Positions 7,230 to 14,419 of a stretch of DNA of 36,032 bases are shown one piece after another. Source of the DNA: Geomobilimonas luticola (lineage in GTDB: Bacteria > Desulfobacterota > Desulfuromonadia > Geobacterales > Geobacteraceae); the NCBI RefSeq assembly GCF_018476905.1, contig NZ_JAHCVK010000014.1, forward strand, positions 1 to 36,032. The letters are read 5' to 3'. The notes beneath the pieces were generated by a model, which ran no database searches, was not told where the DNA came from, and saw only the letters and a program-made list of their open reading frames with translations. The position numbers and the translations under genes were made by a program. Positions within the stretch are counted from its first letter, which is position 1, and each line of letters begins with the position of its first letter.

Positions 7230-8423
7230 TTACAGTTCCGGCCATTCCCCTTCGACGACGACCTCCGGCAATCCCATCGGCCCCAGCTCTTTGAGGAATA
7301 CCTCCGGATCGAACTGCTCCATGTTCCAGACTCCTGGCCCGTGCCACTTTCCGGTCAGCATCATGATCGCCCCCACCACTGCCGGCACGCCGGTGGTGTA
7401 GCTGATGGCCTGGGACTGGACCTCCCGGTAGCATTCCTCGTGGTCGCAGATGTTGTAGATGTAGACCTGTTTCCGTTTGCCGTCCTTGATCCCCCGGGCG
7501 ATGACGCCGATGCAGGTCTTCCCCTTGGTCAAAGGCCCGAGGGAGCCGGGGTCGGGGAGGAGCGCTTTCAGGAACTGGATCGGCACGATCTTCTGGCCGT
7601 TGAACTCCACCTCGTCGATGCGGGTCATCCCCACGTTCTGCAGCACCTCCAGGTGCTTCAGGTAGTTGTCGGAGAAGGTCATCCAGAACTGGGCCTTCCT
7701 GATGGTCGGGATGTGCTTGACGATGGACTCCATCTCCTCGTGGTAGAGGCGGTAGATGTTCATTGGCCCGATCCCCTCGGGGAAGTCGAAGACCCGCTTG
7801 GTGGAAAGCGCCGGCGACTCCTGGAAGGCTCCGTTCTCCCAGTGGCGACAGGTGGCGGTCACCTCCCGGATGTTGATCTCCGGGTTGAAGTTGGTGGCGA
7901 AGGGCTGGCCGTGGGAGCCGGCGTTGGCGTCGATGATATCGATCTCCTCCACCACGTCGAGGTACTTCTTGGCGGCCAGGGCGGTGTAGACGTTGGTGAC
8001 GCCGGGATCGAATCCGGAGCCGAGGAGCGCCATGATCTCCGCCTGCTTGAAGCGGTCCTGGTAGGCCCACTGCCAGGAGTACTCGAACTTGGCAGTGTCC
8101 AGCGGTTCGTAGTTGGCGGTGTCGAGATAGTCCACACCGGTCTCCAGGCAGGCGTCCATGATGTGCAGGTCCTGGTAGGGGAGCGCCACGTTGATGACGA
8201 GCTTGGGCTGTACCTTTTTAATCAGGGCCACCAGTTCGGGGACGTTGTCCGCATCCACCTGCGCCGTATTGATGCTGTTGTTCAGTTGGGCGGCAATGGC
8301 GTCGCACTTGGATTTGGTCCGGGACGCCAGGGTGATCTCGCTGAAGATGTCGCGCCGCTGGGCACATTTGTGGGCGACGACCTGGCCGACGCCGCCGGCA
8401 CCTATTATCAATACCTTGCTCAT
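7230..8423 (-). CDS. Carboxynorspermidine/carboxyspermidine dehydrogenase (saccharopine dehydrogenase family)
   Basis: NAD(P)H-dependent enzyme that condenses aspartate semialdehyde with a diamine to form carboxy(nor)spermidine. It has 397 residues. The N-terminus is a Rossmann fold, VLIIGAGGVGQVVAHKCAQ, followed by the Saccharop_dh pattern with DTANYEPLDTAKFEYSWQW, GFDPGVTNVY and DANAGSHGQPFATNFNPEIN. ATG 8423 has GGAGG seven bases upstream, and the open frame to 8501 lacks a ribosome site. Together with nspC and speA downstream it forms the aspartate-semialdehyde route to spermidine, which replaces SpeD/SpeE. Whether the diamine is putrescine or diaminopropane cannot be read from sequence; the adjacent speA suggests putrescine. 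Confidence 0.95.
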   Translation of the reverse strand: MSKVLIIGAGGVGQVVAHKCAQRRDIFSEITLASRTKSKCDAIAAQLNNSINTAQVDADNVPELVALIKKVQPKLVINVALPYQDLHIMDACLETGVDYLDTANYEPLDTAKFEYSWQWAYQDRFKQAEIMALLGSGFDPGVTNVYTALAAKKYLDVVEEIDIIDANAGSHGQPFATNFNPEINIREVTATCRHWENGAFQESPALSTKRVFDFPEGIGPMNIYRLYHEEMESIVKHIPTIRKAQFWMTFSDNYLKHLEVLQNVGMTRIDEVEFNGQKIVPIQFLKALLPDPGSLGPLTKGKTCIGVIARGIKDGKRKQVYIYNICDHEECYREVQSQAISYTTGVPAVVGAIMMLTGKWHGPGVWNMEQFDPEVFLKELGPMGLPEVVVEGEWPEL

Positions 8424-8803
8424 TGCCTTTCCTCCGTTGAAGTGGCGCCACATTTGCGCCCTGACGACGCCGGTTCGTCGGAACGCTCCTCGACGTAGCA
8501 TTCCCTCTCTCTATCTCTCCCCCAGAGGGGGAGAGCACTCCTTGCCCTCTCCCTTTGGGAGAGGGATTGGGTGAGGATCGCTACGCCTGCGGGCCTTCTT
8601 CCTCTCCGTCGCCGTCATCATCGCAAATTCTGACGCCACGCAGGTTTTAACTACTCACAACAATCTACCTGTTTATCAAAGGGACGCGAGATTTCGGCCA
8701 GATCGGCACCGGCCCGCAGAAACCGTGCCGAGGCGCAGCAGCGCTACGTTGAGGCAGGGTTTCGAGGACACGGCGTCGAGATGGTCGGAAGACCGCGCTC
8801 CCC
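8424..8803. other. 380-bp spacer between the cupin regulator and the dehydrogenase gene
   Basis: No credible gene. It holds a pair of REP-like hairpins (listed separately), an AT-rich patch near 8640-8690 that may contain the dehydrogenase promoter, and a GC-rich tract 8690-8800. In that tract CGGCAC and GTGCCG can pair (about 8705-8732). The short minus-strand frame at 8676-8906 overlaps the cupin gene end out of frame and looks spurious. Confidence 0.55.
8515..8565. repeat. Two adjacent REP-like hairpins (CTCTCCC family)
   Basis: CTCTCCCCC (8515-8523) pairs with GGGGGAGAG (8527-8535) around AGA. CCCTCTCCC (8545-8553) pairs with GGGAGAGGG (8557-8565) around TTT, followed by ATTGGGTGAGG. This matches the general form of CCCTCTCCC...GGGAGAGGG REP sequences spread through many proteobacteria. 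No T-run follows, so terminator function is unlikely. Confidence 0.75.
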
Positions 8804-9352
8804 TCAATAGTAAAAGGTGGGAGGGGTGACAACCCACAGTATCTTGGCCTGTGTCTTCCCGATATTCTTCACCGAATGCCGCTTGTCCGAGGTGAAGTAG
8901 AAACACTCGTCCTTCTTGATGGTGTGGAGCCGGTCGTCCAGGCGGAGCTGGATCTTCCCCAGGAGGACGAAGCCGAACTCCTCCCCCTCGTGGAACTGCT
9001 GCTCGTCCATCTCCTCCCCCGGCTCCAGGGTCACGAGCACCGGGTCCATCTCCCGGTTCTGGGCGCCGGGAACGAGGAGTTCGACCTTGATTTTCTCGTC
9101 GTCGTCGGTGGCCTGGACCCGGGCGTCCTTGCCGAATACCACGTTCTCGTCGTCGGCGGTATCGCTGAAAAACTCCTGCATGCTCACCCCGAACACGTCG
9201 ATGATATCCTTCAGCGTCGCAATGGAGGGGGACGTGGCGTCGTTCTCCAACTGGGAGATGAACCCCTTCGTCAGGTCGGCGCGGCTCGCCAGCTCCTCCT
9301 GGGTAAGGGAATTGATCATCCGCAGCCGTTTCAACCGTTCACCGATCTTCAA
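8804..9352 (-). CDS. XRE-type helix-turn-helix regulator with C-terminal cupin domain
   Basis: A 182-residue regulator. Residues 5-60 are an XRE HTH (IGERLKRLRMINSLTQEELA, then KGFISQLENDATSPSIATL). Residues about 108-175 are a cupin (EQQFHEGEEFGFVLLGKIQL, KKDECFYFTSDKRHSVKN). This is the PuuR/SutR-like architecture often tied to polyamine or amino-acid metabolism. The start is TTG 9352 with GGAGG five bases upstream. It is the first gene of a minus-strand run that continues with the polyamine biosynthesis genes, making it their likely regulator. Three identical-spaced palindromes lie just upstream, suggesting autoregulation. The ligand is unknown, though a polyamine is the natural guess. Confidence 0.93.
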   Translation of the reverse strand: MKIGERLKRLRMINSLTQEELASRADLTKGFISQLENDATSPSIATLKDIIDVFGVSMQEFFSDTADDENVVFGKDARVQATDDDEKIKVELLVPGAQNREMDPVLVTLEPGEEMDEQQFHEGEEFGFVLLGKIQLRLDDRLHTIKKDECFYFTSDKRHSVKNIGKTQAKILWVVTPPTFYY

Positions 9353-9401
9353 TCAGTCCTCCAGGTCCAGCACGTGGTAAAACACATCCATCTCACGTCA
9401 A

Positions 9402-9486
9402 GTTTAGTATTTCTAAACTTATTGTCAATCAGCGGGTTTAGCAGTGGTAAACTTTCTGTCATGCACCAGGTTTAGAAATGCTAAAC
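9402..9486. promoter_or_regulatory. Three 34-bp direct repeats, each with a 17-bp operator palindrome
   Basis: GTTTAG-N5-STAAAC occurs at 9402-9418, 9436-9452 and 9470-9486. Centres are exactly 34 bp apart, and similarity extends past the palindrome into TT followed by TGTCA in the first two units. The array sits 50-135 bp upstream of the cupin regulator start. One unit overlaps a second possible promoter (TTGACA at 9423-9428, TAAACT at 9401-9406, both read on the minus strand). The array is best read as operators for the adjacent regulator. No further copies were seen next to speA, nspC or the dehydrogenase gene. Confidence 0.8.
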
Positions 9487-9518
9487 TTTATGTTTAAAAC
9501 CGAGCACACGAGCAAAGC

Positions 9519-9547
9519 TTTATAGTACATGCCCCGTGCCGTGTCAA
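9519..9547 (-). promoter_or_regulatory. Strong sigma-70-like promoter of the cupin regulator gene
   Basis: On the minus strand TTGACA (9542-9547) and TATAAA (9519-9524) are separated by exactly 17 bp. The predicted start near 9512 puts all three palindromes downstream of it, within a leader of about 160 bases. Repression would then be by roadblock, or through the second promoter near 9401-9428. Confidence 0.7.
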
Positions 9548-9660
9548 CCATTTTTTGAGCCTCCGGGACTTTTTTACCCGTCGGCAACAAATCAGGTTCC
9601 GGCAGGTCCGGTTACACGGCAAAAATTTGCCGTTATCTCCCCACGCCGCTGCCAAATTCA

Positions 9661-9689
9661 TTGACATTTGGGAAGGGATTTATTACTCA
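9661..9689 (+). promoter_or_regulatory. Candidate promoter of proC
   Basis: A perfect -35 TTGACA (9661-9666) lies 17 bp from TACTCA (9684-9689), about 60 bp before the proC ATG. The -10 is weak, but the spacing is ideal. It diverges from the cupin-regulator promoter, and no palindrome of that regulator overlaps it. Confidence 0.5.
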
Positions 9690-9748
9690 TGCATACAAGT
9701 TGCACGGACATAACAGGTTCGGGACACGGGGCCCGGCAAGGAGAGAAT

Positions 9749-10564
9749 ATGCTGCAAGACAAGAAGATCGGCTTCATCGGCGGGGGGAACATGGCGGAGG
9801 CCCTGATAAAGGGGCTCCTGGCAGGAGGGGTACCGGCGGGGGAACTCTCCGTGGCGGAACCGGTGGCGGAGCGGCGCACATTCCTGAAGGACCGCTATGG
9901 GGTGAACGTCAGCTGCGACAACGGGGAGGTGGCCGGCAGAAGCGACATCCTGTTCCTCGCCGTCAAGCCCCAGGTGGCGGAACCGGTGCTGGCGGGACTC
10001 GCCGGCGCCGTGGGCCCGGACGCCCTGCTGATCTCCATCATGGCCGGGGTGAAGACCGCCACCATCGAGGCGGCATTCGCCACCGGCGTCAAGGTCGTCC
10101 GGGTGATGCCCAACACCCCGTCCCTCGTCCTGGAAGGAGCGACCGCCCTCTGCACCGGCGCCAACGCCACCGCCGACGACCTCTCCACCGCCCGGCGCAT
10201 CTTCGAACTGGTAGGGAAAGCCTGCATCGTCGACGAGAAACTTATCGACGCGGTCACCGGCCTCTCCGGCAGCGGCCCCGCCTTCGTCCTCACCTTCATC
10301 GAAGCCCTCTCCGACGCCGGGGTCAAGAACGGCCTCCCCCGGGACGTCGCCACCAGCCTGGCGGCCCAGACCGTCTACGGCACCGCGCGGCTCCTCCTGG
10401 AAACCCGCGAGCATCCGGCCATGCTCCGGGAAAAGGTCACCTCACCCGGCGGAACAACCATTGCAGGGCTGCACGTGCTGGAAAAAGAAGGTTTCCGCGG
10501 GACGGTCATTAACGCCGTGGACGCAGCAACGGCCCGGTCGAAGGAGCTGGCGGGAGGGAAGTAA
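9749..10564 (+). CDS. proC: Pyrroline-5-carboxylate reductase
   Basis: NAD(P)H-dependent last step of proline synthesis. It has 271 residues, the normal length. The N-terminal Rossmann motif is GFIGGGNMAEAL (residues 8-19), followed by FLAVKPQ and VRVMPNTPS. The C-terminal dimerisation domain carries GLSGSGPAFV and the ProC signature LREKVTSPGGTTIAGL. ATG 9749 is supported by AAGGAGAG, while the longer frame to 9668 lacks a site. The gene stands alone on the plus strand between minus-strand units. Its stop codon TAA is followed within two bases by a tandem repeat. YggS, often next to proC, is about 2.2 kb away on the other strand. Confidence 0.97.
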   Translation: MLQDKKIGFIGGGNMAEALIKGLLAGGVPAGELSVAEPVAERRTFLKDRYGVNVSCDNGEVAGRSDILFLAVKPQVAEPVLAGLAGAVGPDALLISIMAGVKTATIEAAFATGVKVVRVMPNTPSLVLEGATALCTGANATADDLSTARRIFELVGKACIVDEKLIDAVTGLSGSGPAFVLTFIEALSDAGVKNGLPRDVATSLAAQTVYGTARLLLETREHPAMLREKVTSPGGTTIAGLHVLEKEGFRGTVINAVDAATARSKELAGGK

Positions 10565-10565
10565 G

Positions 10566-10694
10566 ACAGGTAGAGGTAGAGGTAGAGGTAGAGGTAAACT
10601 AATACTTTACCTCTACCTGTGAGCGAAGCGAACGAATACCTTTACCTGTTTTTTCTGCCTTGAGCGAAGCGAACGAATACCTTTACCTGTTTTT
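10566..10694. repeat. Tandem, inverted and direct repeats after proC
   Basis: Five linked AGGTAG/AGGTA units (10566-10596) face an inverted TTTACCTCTACCTGT (10606-10620), forming a stem. Two perfect 33-bp direct repeats follow (10621-10653 and 10662-10694, period 41). Each begins GAGCGAAGCGAACGAA and ends in the same CTTTACCTG element and a T-run. The whole block fills the space between proC and the receiver gene. Confidence 0.9.
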
Positions 10695-10697
10695 CCG

Positions 10698-11531
10698 TCA
10701 TAACTGGTCGTAGTAGTGCAGCGCCCGCTTCACCCGCGTCACCAGCGTCGCCTCCCGCACCGGCTTGGCCATGAAATCGAAAAAGCCCTTCTCGAACGCC
10801 CGGGCCTCTTCGTCGCCGTCCGCCACCCCTGTGAGGAGGATAACCGGGATCAGCCGGGTCTCCGGGAGATTCTTGAGGGCGGACAAGAGGGCATAACCGT
10901 CCATCTTCGGCATCTCCTTGTCGGTGAGAATAACCCGGGGAGCCTCGGCCAGCGCTGCCTGGTACGCCTCCATGCCGTCCATTGCCACCACCACCCGGTA
11001 TCCCTCCTGCGTAAGAATGTTGCCCAGCATGGTATAGAGCAACTTGTTATCCTCAGCAACCAGGACCGTCCGCTCTTCGCCGGGGCTTTCACAGGGTTTC
11101 CCCAGGTAGTGCCGGTTGATGGCGGCAATGATGTCCCGGCGGGTGGCGATATAGGGGACGATCTTCAGGTTGTGGTTGGCGGCGATATTGGCGATGATGC
11201 GGGTATCGGTGGGATCGGCCATGGCGATGGCGAGCCGGCCGTTCTCCACCTTGAGAGGGAAGAGAAGATTGGGGAGCGCAACATCCACCGAAAGGAGACG
11301 GAGCGCATCGGGGGGAAACTTGAATCGGGCAAAATCGCTCACCACCCGGTACCCGTACTGCTGGGCCAGCCCCTCGGCCAGTTCCTCACCCGTGATGATC
11401 TCCATATCCTCCAGCACAAAACCGACCTTTTTTTTCTGTCGTCTGGCCCTGAGCAACGCACGCTCCAGCGTGGTCGGCGTAATCAGCCCCTTCTCGACAA
11501 AAATTTCGCCAAGCTTCTGCCGCTTCGTCAT
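10698..11531 (-). CDS. MshEN-like N-terminal domain fused to a response-regulator receiver
   Basis: 277 residues. Residues 1-145 resemble the N-terminal domain of GspE/PilB ATPases (MshEN): KLGEIFVEKGLITPTTLERAL, then VGFVLEDMEIITGEELAEGLAQQYG, and a second half with PLKVENGRLAIAMADPTD. MshEN domains can bind c-di-GMP, but the motif here is degenerate. Residues 153-277 are a receiver with acidic ED160-161, the phospho-acceptor Asp204 in ILTDKEMPKMDG, LLTG and Lys256 in FMAKP. There is no ATPase or DNA-binding output. It is probably a phospho-signalling adaptor, perhaps for type IV pili or gliding. The start ATG 11531 is adopted from the open frame, and neighbours give no further clue. Confidence 0.88.
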   Translation of the reverse strand: MTKRQKLGEIFVEKGLITPTTLERALLRARRQKKKVGFVLEDMEIITGEELAEGLAQQYGYRVVSDFARFKFPPDALRLLSVDVALPNLLFPLKVENGRLAIAMADPTDTRIIANIAANHNLKIVPYIATRRDIIAAINRHYLGKPCESPGEERTVLVAEDNKLLYTMLGNILTQEGYRVVVAMDGMEAYQAALAEAPRVILTDKEMPKMDGYALLSALKNLPETRLIPVILLTGVADGDEEARAFEKGFFDFMAKPVREATLVTRVKRALHYYDQL

Positions 11532-11592
11532 CGTCCCTCCCCAGACCGCGTCATAACATGGACAACAGGTCGCAACCTTAACACATTTTCAG

Positions 11593-11623
11593 AAAAAGCA
11601 AAAGCCGGGCGTTTGCCCGGCTT
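11593..11623 (-). terminator. Rho-independent terminator after the Cys-rich gene
   Basis: AAGCCGGGC (11602-11610) pairs perfectly with GCCCGGCTT (11615-11623) over a four-base loop. On the minus strand it is followed by TTTTGCTTTTT. It ends the minus-strand unit formed by the deacetylase and the Cys-rich miniprotein. Confidence 0.88.
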
Positions 11624-11636
11624 GCTGGTTTGTCAC

Positions 11637-11840
11637 CTATTCTCCGTCCCCGTGTGACGAAGGGGGGGCATCTCCCCGGTTGATGGCGTCGTAGAGCGCG
11701 ATCTGCTCCTGGAGCGAGAGCTTTCGCTTCCTGCCGCACCCCTGCCGCAAGCAGAGGCTGCACCGGTCGTCGCTGCACCACTGGCAGAAGGTGCAGTCGG
11801 GGCAGGGGTGCTTCTTTCCGCTCTCGTGACCATTCACCAT
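11637..11840 (-). CDS. Cysteine-rich miniprotein of unknown function
   Basis: 67 residues with seven Cys in the first half in a dense pattern: CPDCTFCQWC, then DDRCSLCLRQGC. A basic patch GRKRK and a helical segment LSLQEQIALYDAIN follow. The spacing suits one or two zinc sites or an iron-sulfur cluster, but I do not recognise a named family. ATG 11840 lies inside a short heptamer repeat (unit TGAATGG) that itself supplies a GGTGA ribosome-site look-alike seven bases upstream. GTG 11834 is an alternative start. It follows the deacetylase gene by 16 bp and ends at a terminator, so it is probably co-transcribed with it. Confidence 0.72.
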   Translation of the reverse strand: MVNGHESGKKHPCPDCTFCQWCSDDRCSLCLRQGCGRKRKLSLQEQIALYDAINRGDAPPSSHGDGE

Positions 11841-11850
11841 TCACTATTCA
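11830..11850. repeat. Three-copy heptamer (CCATTCA) overlapping a start codon
   Basis: Units at 11830-11836, 11837-11843 and a one-base variant at 11844-11850. It is the same heptamer as the 11-copy array at the right end of the window. On the minus strand the unit reads TGAATGG and provides the start codon of the Cys-rich gene. Confidence 0.85.
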
Positions 11851-11856
11851 CCGTTT

Positions 11857-12675
11857 TCAGTAGACCACATTGCGCTGGGGTGCCGTCCCCGCCAGTATCT
11901 GGGCAAACGCCTTCCCCTGGTCGGCATTGATGAGAAGATAACGGGGAAGCTTCGCGACCGTGTCGGCAGCCCCCGCATGGTGACGTTCGATGGTAAATGT
12001 CGATACGTAACCGGCAGCAGCGGCCTTTTTCAGCAGGTAATCGTCATAGATACCGAACGGCCAGGCAAGCATATCCACCTTTACCCCCAGCTCCTTCTCG
12101 ATCCGCGCCTTCGACTTGGTCAACTGCGTATCCACCGACTTCTCGAACTCGGCGGGCGCCATCTTCTTCCGGTCCTTCTTGAAGTTGGGATGCCAGAACG
12201 TATGGGACTGGAAATCGAACAGCCCGGTTTTCTTCAATTCCCGAAGCTGGTCCCAGGTCATGGCGTACTTGGCGTTGGAGATGGCGGAAGGATAGACGAA
12301 CACCGTCACCGGCACGTTGTACTTCTTCGCCAGGGGGAGCATGTCGCTGTAGACTGTCTTGTGGGCATCGTCCTCCACGATCACCACCGATTTCGGCCCG
12401 GGGGCCGGCCCCTTCTTCAGGTAATAATCAACCAGCTGGCGGAGGGGGATGACCTTGTAGCCGTTGTCCCGCAGGTATTTCAGGTGCTCCTCGAAGACGC
12501 TGGTCTTGATGGTCATACCGTCGGCGACGGTGGGGCCGAAGCGGTGGTAGAGGAGGATGGGGACGTTCACACCCTGGGTGGCCGCGGGCTGCTGCTTGGG
12601 CTGGGGAGTGGCGGCCAGGGCAGGAGAAAGGAACAGAAAAAGGGCGAACAGGACAGGGGCAATGCGGGACATCAT
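11857..12675 (-). CDS. Exported polysaccharide deacetylase (NodB-type, CE4)
   Basis: 272 residues, with a signal peptide (SRIAPVLFALFLFLSPALAA) directing export. The NodB domain follows: VPILLYHRF, VVIVEDDAHKT (metal-binding Asp in the usual TFDDG place, here EDD), SHTFWHPNF (the H-x4-H-P metal motif) and LAWPFGIYDD. It probably deacetylates a cell-surface or periplasmic amino sugar polymer. GGAGG lies 11 bases before ATG 12675. The frame also opens at GTG 12708, without a site. It is followed by the Cys-rich miniprotein gene. The substrate cannot be predicted. Confidence 0.92.
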   Translation of the reverse strand: MMSRIAPVLFALFLFLSPALAATPQPKQQPAATQGVNVPILLYHRFGPTVADGMTIKTSVFEEHLKYLRDNGYKVIPLRQLVDYYLKKGPAPGPKSVVIVEDDAHKTVYSDMLPLAKKYNVPVTVFVYPSAISNAKYAMTWDQLRELKKTGLFDFQSHTFWHPNFKKDRKKMAPAEFEKSVDTQLTKSKARIEKELGVKVDMLAWPFGIYDDYLLKKAAAAGYVSTFTIERHHAGAADTVAKLPRYLLINADQGKAFAQILAGTAPQRNVVY

Positions 12676-12812
12676 CGAACGATAGACCTCCAAGGGAAAT
12701 GTGGACACCCGGCACTCACGAGTTCGGGCAAACGGGAAAAGTGTATAACAGAACGGTTACAAAAGGAATGGGAAAATAGGAGATGGGGGAACGCAGGCCT
12801 TTCAACCGCCTG

Positions 12813-13505
12813 CTAGCGGTACTGCCGCTCTCCGAAGACCGCAGTGCCGATCCGCACCAGGGTCGCCCCCTCTTCGATGGCCGCCTCGAAGTCCCCCGAC
12901 ATCCCCATGGAGAGCTCCGCCATGGTCACATCGGGGATCGCCGCGGCCGTGATCTCGCCGGCAAGGCGCCGCAGTTCTCGGAAGTAGGGGCGTGCCCCTT
13001 CCGGATCGTCGAAGAAGGGGGGCATGGTCATGAGACCCCGCACCCGGAGGTGGGGGAGCCTCGCCACCGACCGCACCAGGTCGATGAGTCCCGTGCTCGT
13101 CGTGCCGCTCTTGGTTGCCTCCCCGGCGATGTTCACCTGGATGAGGACGTCGCAGCTCTTCCCCAGCTTCCCCCACTGGCGGTCGATCTCCTCCGCCAGG
13201 GAGAACCGGTCCACCGAGTGGATAAGGGCGACGAGCCCGGCAATATACTTCACCTTGTTGCTCTGGAGGGAGCCGATGAAGTGCCACTCCACCGCGCCCT
13301 TCACCTCGGCCGCCTTGGCGGCGAACTCTTGGACGTAGTTTTCCCCGAACAGAAGCTGCCCCGCCCGGGCCGCCTCCGTAACCGCCTCCGCCGGCTGGGT
13401 CTTGGAGACCGCCACCAGCCGCACCGATGCAGGGTCCCGTCTGGCCTTGTGGGCGGCGACGGCGATGCGGTCATGGATGATTTTCAGATTGCCGGCGATT
13501 GACAT
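12813..13505 (-). CDS. yggS: YggS/PLPBP family pyridoxal-phosphate homeostasis protein
   Basis: A 230-residue PLP-binding barrel protein that keeps free PLP and amino-acid pools balanced; it has no known catalytic reaction. PLP lysine Lys35 is in LVAVSKTQP. FGENYVQE, WHFIGSLQSNK, LIQVNIAGE, GLMTMPP, ELSMGMSGDFEAAI and VRIGTAVFG are the family signatures. ATG 13505 has GAGG four bases upstream. It is followed by about 140 bp of plain sequence before the deacetylase gene, and preceded by maf. Confidence 0.96.
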   Translation of the reverse strand: MSIAGNLKIIHDRIAVAAHKARRDPASVRLVAVSKTQPAEAVTEAARAGQLLFGENYVQEFAAKAAEVKGAVEWHFIGSLQSNKVKYIAGLVALIHSVDRFSLAEEIDRQWGKLGKSCDVLIQVNIAGEATKSGTTSTGLIDLVRSVARLPHLRVRGLMTMPPFFDDPEGARPYFRELRRLAGEITAAAIPDVTMAELSMGMSGDFEAAIEEGATLVRIGTAVFGERQYR

Positions 13506-13524
13506 GACACCTCAAAAAAGCTTC

Positions 13525-13552
13525 TCAGTGTTCTCTGTGTCTCTGTGGTGTG
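13525..13552. repeat. Single arm of the CCACAGAG repeat family
   Basis: The tract CTCAGTGTTCTCTGTGTCTC followed by TGTGGTG between yggS and maf resembles the right arm of the paired elements at 5786-5907 and 18531-18620. No inverted partner is visible here. Confidence 0.55.
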
Positions 13553-13559
13553 CTGTGCC

Positions 13560-14141
13560 TTATCCCATCGCCCCAAGGCGCCGGAGCGCCTCCACTACCT
13601 CGCAGAGCGGCAGCCCGACCACGTTGGTGTAGGAGCCGTCGATCCGCTCCACCATGTGGGCAGCCCCCCCCTGGATGGCGTAGGCTCCCGCCTTGTCGAA
13701 GGGGCAGCCGGTGGCGATGTAGGCGGCTATCTCCTCGTCCCGGAGGGGCTTGAAGAAGACCCTGGTCGTCACGGCATCACAAAGGGCATCATCACGCTCC
13801 TTGTCGAAAATCGCATAGCCGGTGATCACCTCGTGGGGGACGCCGGAGAGCTTTTTCAGCATCCGTTCTGCGTCGACCGCATCCACCGGTTTCCCCATGA
13901 TCTCCCCGTCGCAGACCACCACCGTGTCGGCGCCGATGAAGAAACGTCCTTCCGTTCTCCCCGCGGTGAAGAGCGCCTTGTCACGGGCCAACCGCCGGAC
14001 GTGGTCCCCGGGGGTCTCCCCCGGCATCTCCTCTTCCGGGATAGCGCTCGGGAAGACGTCAACCTCTACCCCCGCCGATGCCAGGAGTTCCAGCCGCCGG
14101 GGGGAGGCCGAAGCGAGTACGATCCTATTTCTTGTCGCCAT
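13560..14141 (-). CDS. maf: Maf-family nucleoside triphosphate pyrophosphatase
   Basis: 193 residues. Hydrolyses (d)TTP/UTP-type or modified nucleotides to monophosphates as a house-cleaning enzyme. Signatures are LASASPRRLELL at the start, FIGADTVVVCDGEIMGKP, ITGYAIF, FDKAGAYAIQGGAA (catalytic Asp region) and GSYTNVVGLPLCEV. The DKAGAYAIQG form points to the YhdE-like dTTP/UTP subgroup. ATG 14141 lies 17 bases inside the upstream membrane-protein gene, so the two are translationally coupled. Confidence 0.96.
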   Translation of the reverse strand: MATRNRIVLASASPRRLELLASAGVEVDVFPSAIPEEEMPGETPGDHVRRLARDKALFTAGRTEGRFFIGADTVVVCDGEIMGKPVDAVDAERMLKKLSGVPHEVITGYAIFDKERDDALCDAVTTRVFFKPLRDEEIAAYIATGCPFDKAGAYAIQGGAAHMVERIDGSYTNVVGLPLCEVVEALRRLGAMG

Positions 14142-14409
14142 GTTCCCGCTCTCTCTTTTCCTTCAATTTCTGTTCATAGATCTGCTGCATCGCCTCCTGC
14201 TCCTCCCAGTGCTTCTTCCAGTCCTTCTTCCGGACGAAATAAAGGGCGATGGAGCCGCTGATGATCATCACCCCCCAGAACATCTGGGTGGCCTGGCCGG
14301 TCACGATCCCCGAAACGAGGGAGCCGATCCCCATGAGGAGAAGAAGCACCTCGACGGAGATAAGCCGGCCGATGACCGATATTTCCTGTTTTTCCTTGTC
14401 CTTGTCCAT
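14125..14409 (-). CDS. Small two-helix membrane protein, unknown
   Basis: 94 residues. Residues about 15-35 (LISVEVLLLLMGIGSLVSG) and 43-60 (MFWGVMIISGSIALYF) are membrane helices. They are followed by a highly charged C-terminal helix rich in Lys/Glu (KKHWEEQEAMQQIYEQKLKE). I do not recognise a named family. ATG 14409 is chosen because AGAGGTG lies just upstream. The open frame to 14457 reads through a GC-rich repeat. It overlaps the maf start. Confidence 0.8.
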   Translation of the reverse strand: MDKDKEKQEISVIGRLISVEVLLLLMGIGSLVSGIVTGQATQMFWGVMIISGSIALYFVRKKDWKKHWEEQEAMQQIYEQKLKEKREREHGDKK

Positions 14410-14419
14410 GACACCTCTC

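Noticed and set aside
8676-8906. A minus-strand frame of 76 codons after the cupin regulator
   Set aside because: It overlaps the cupin gene's 3-prime end in another frame and has no ribosome site.
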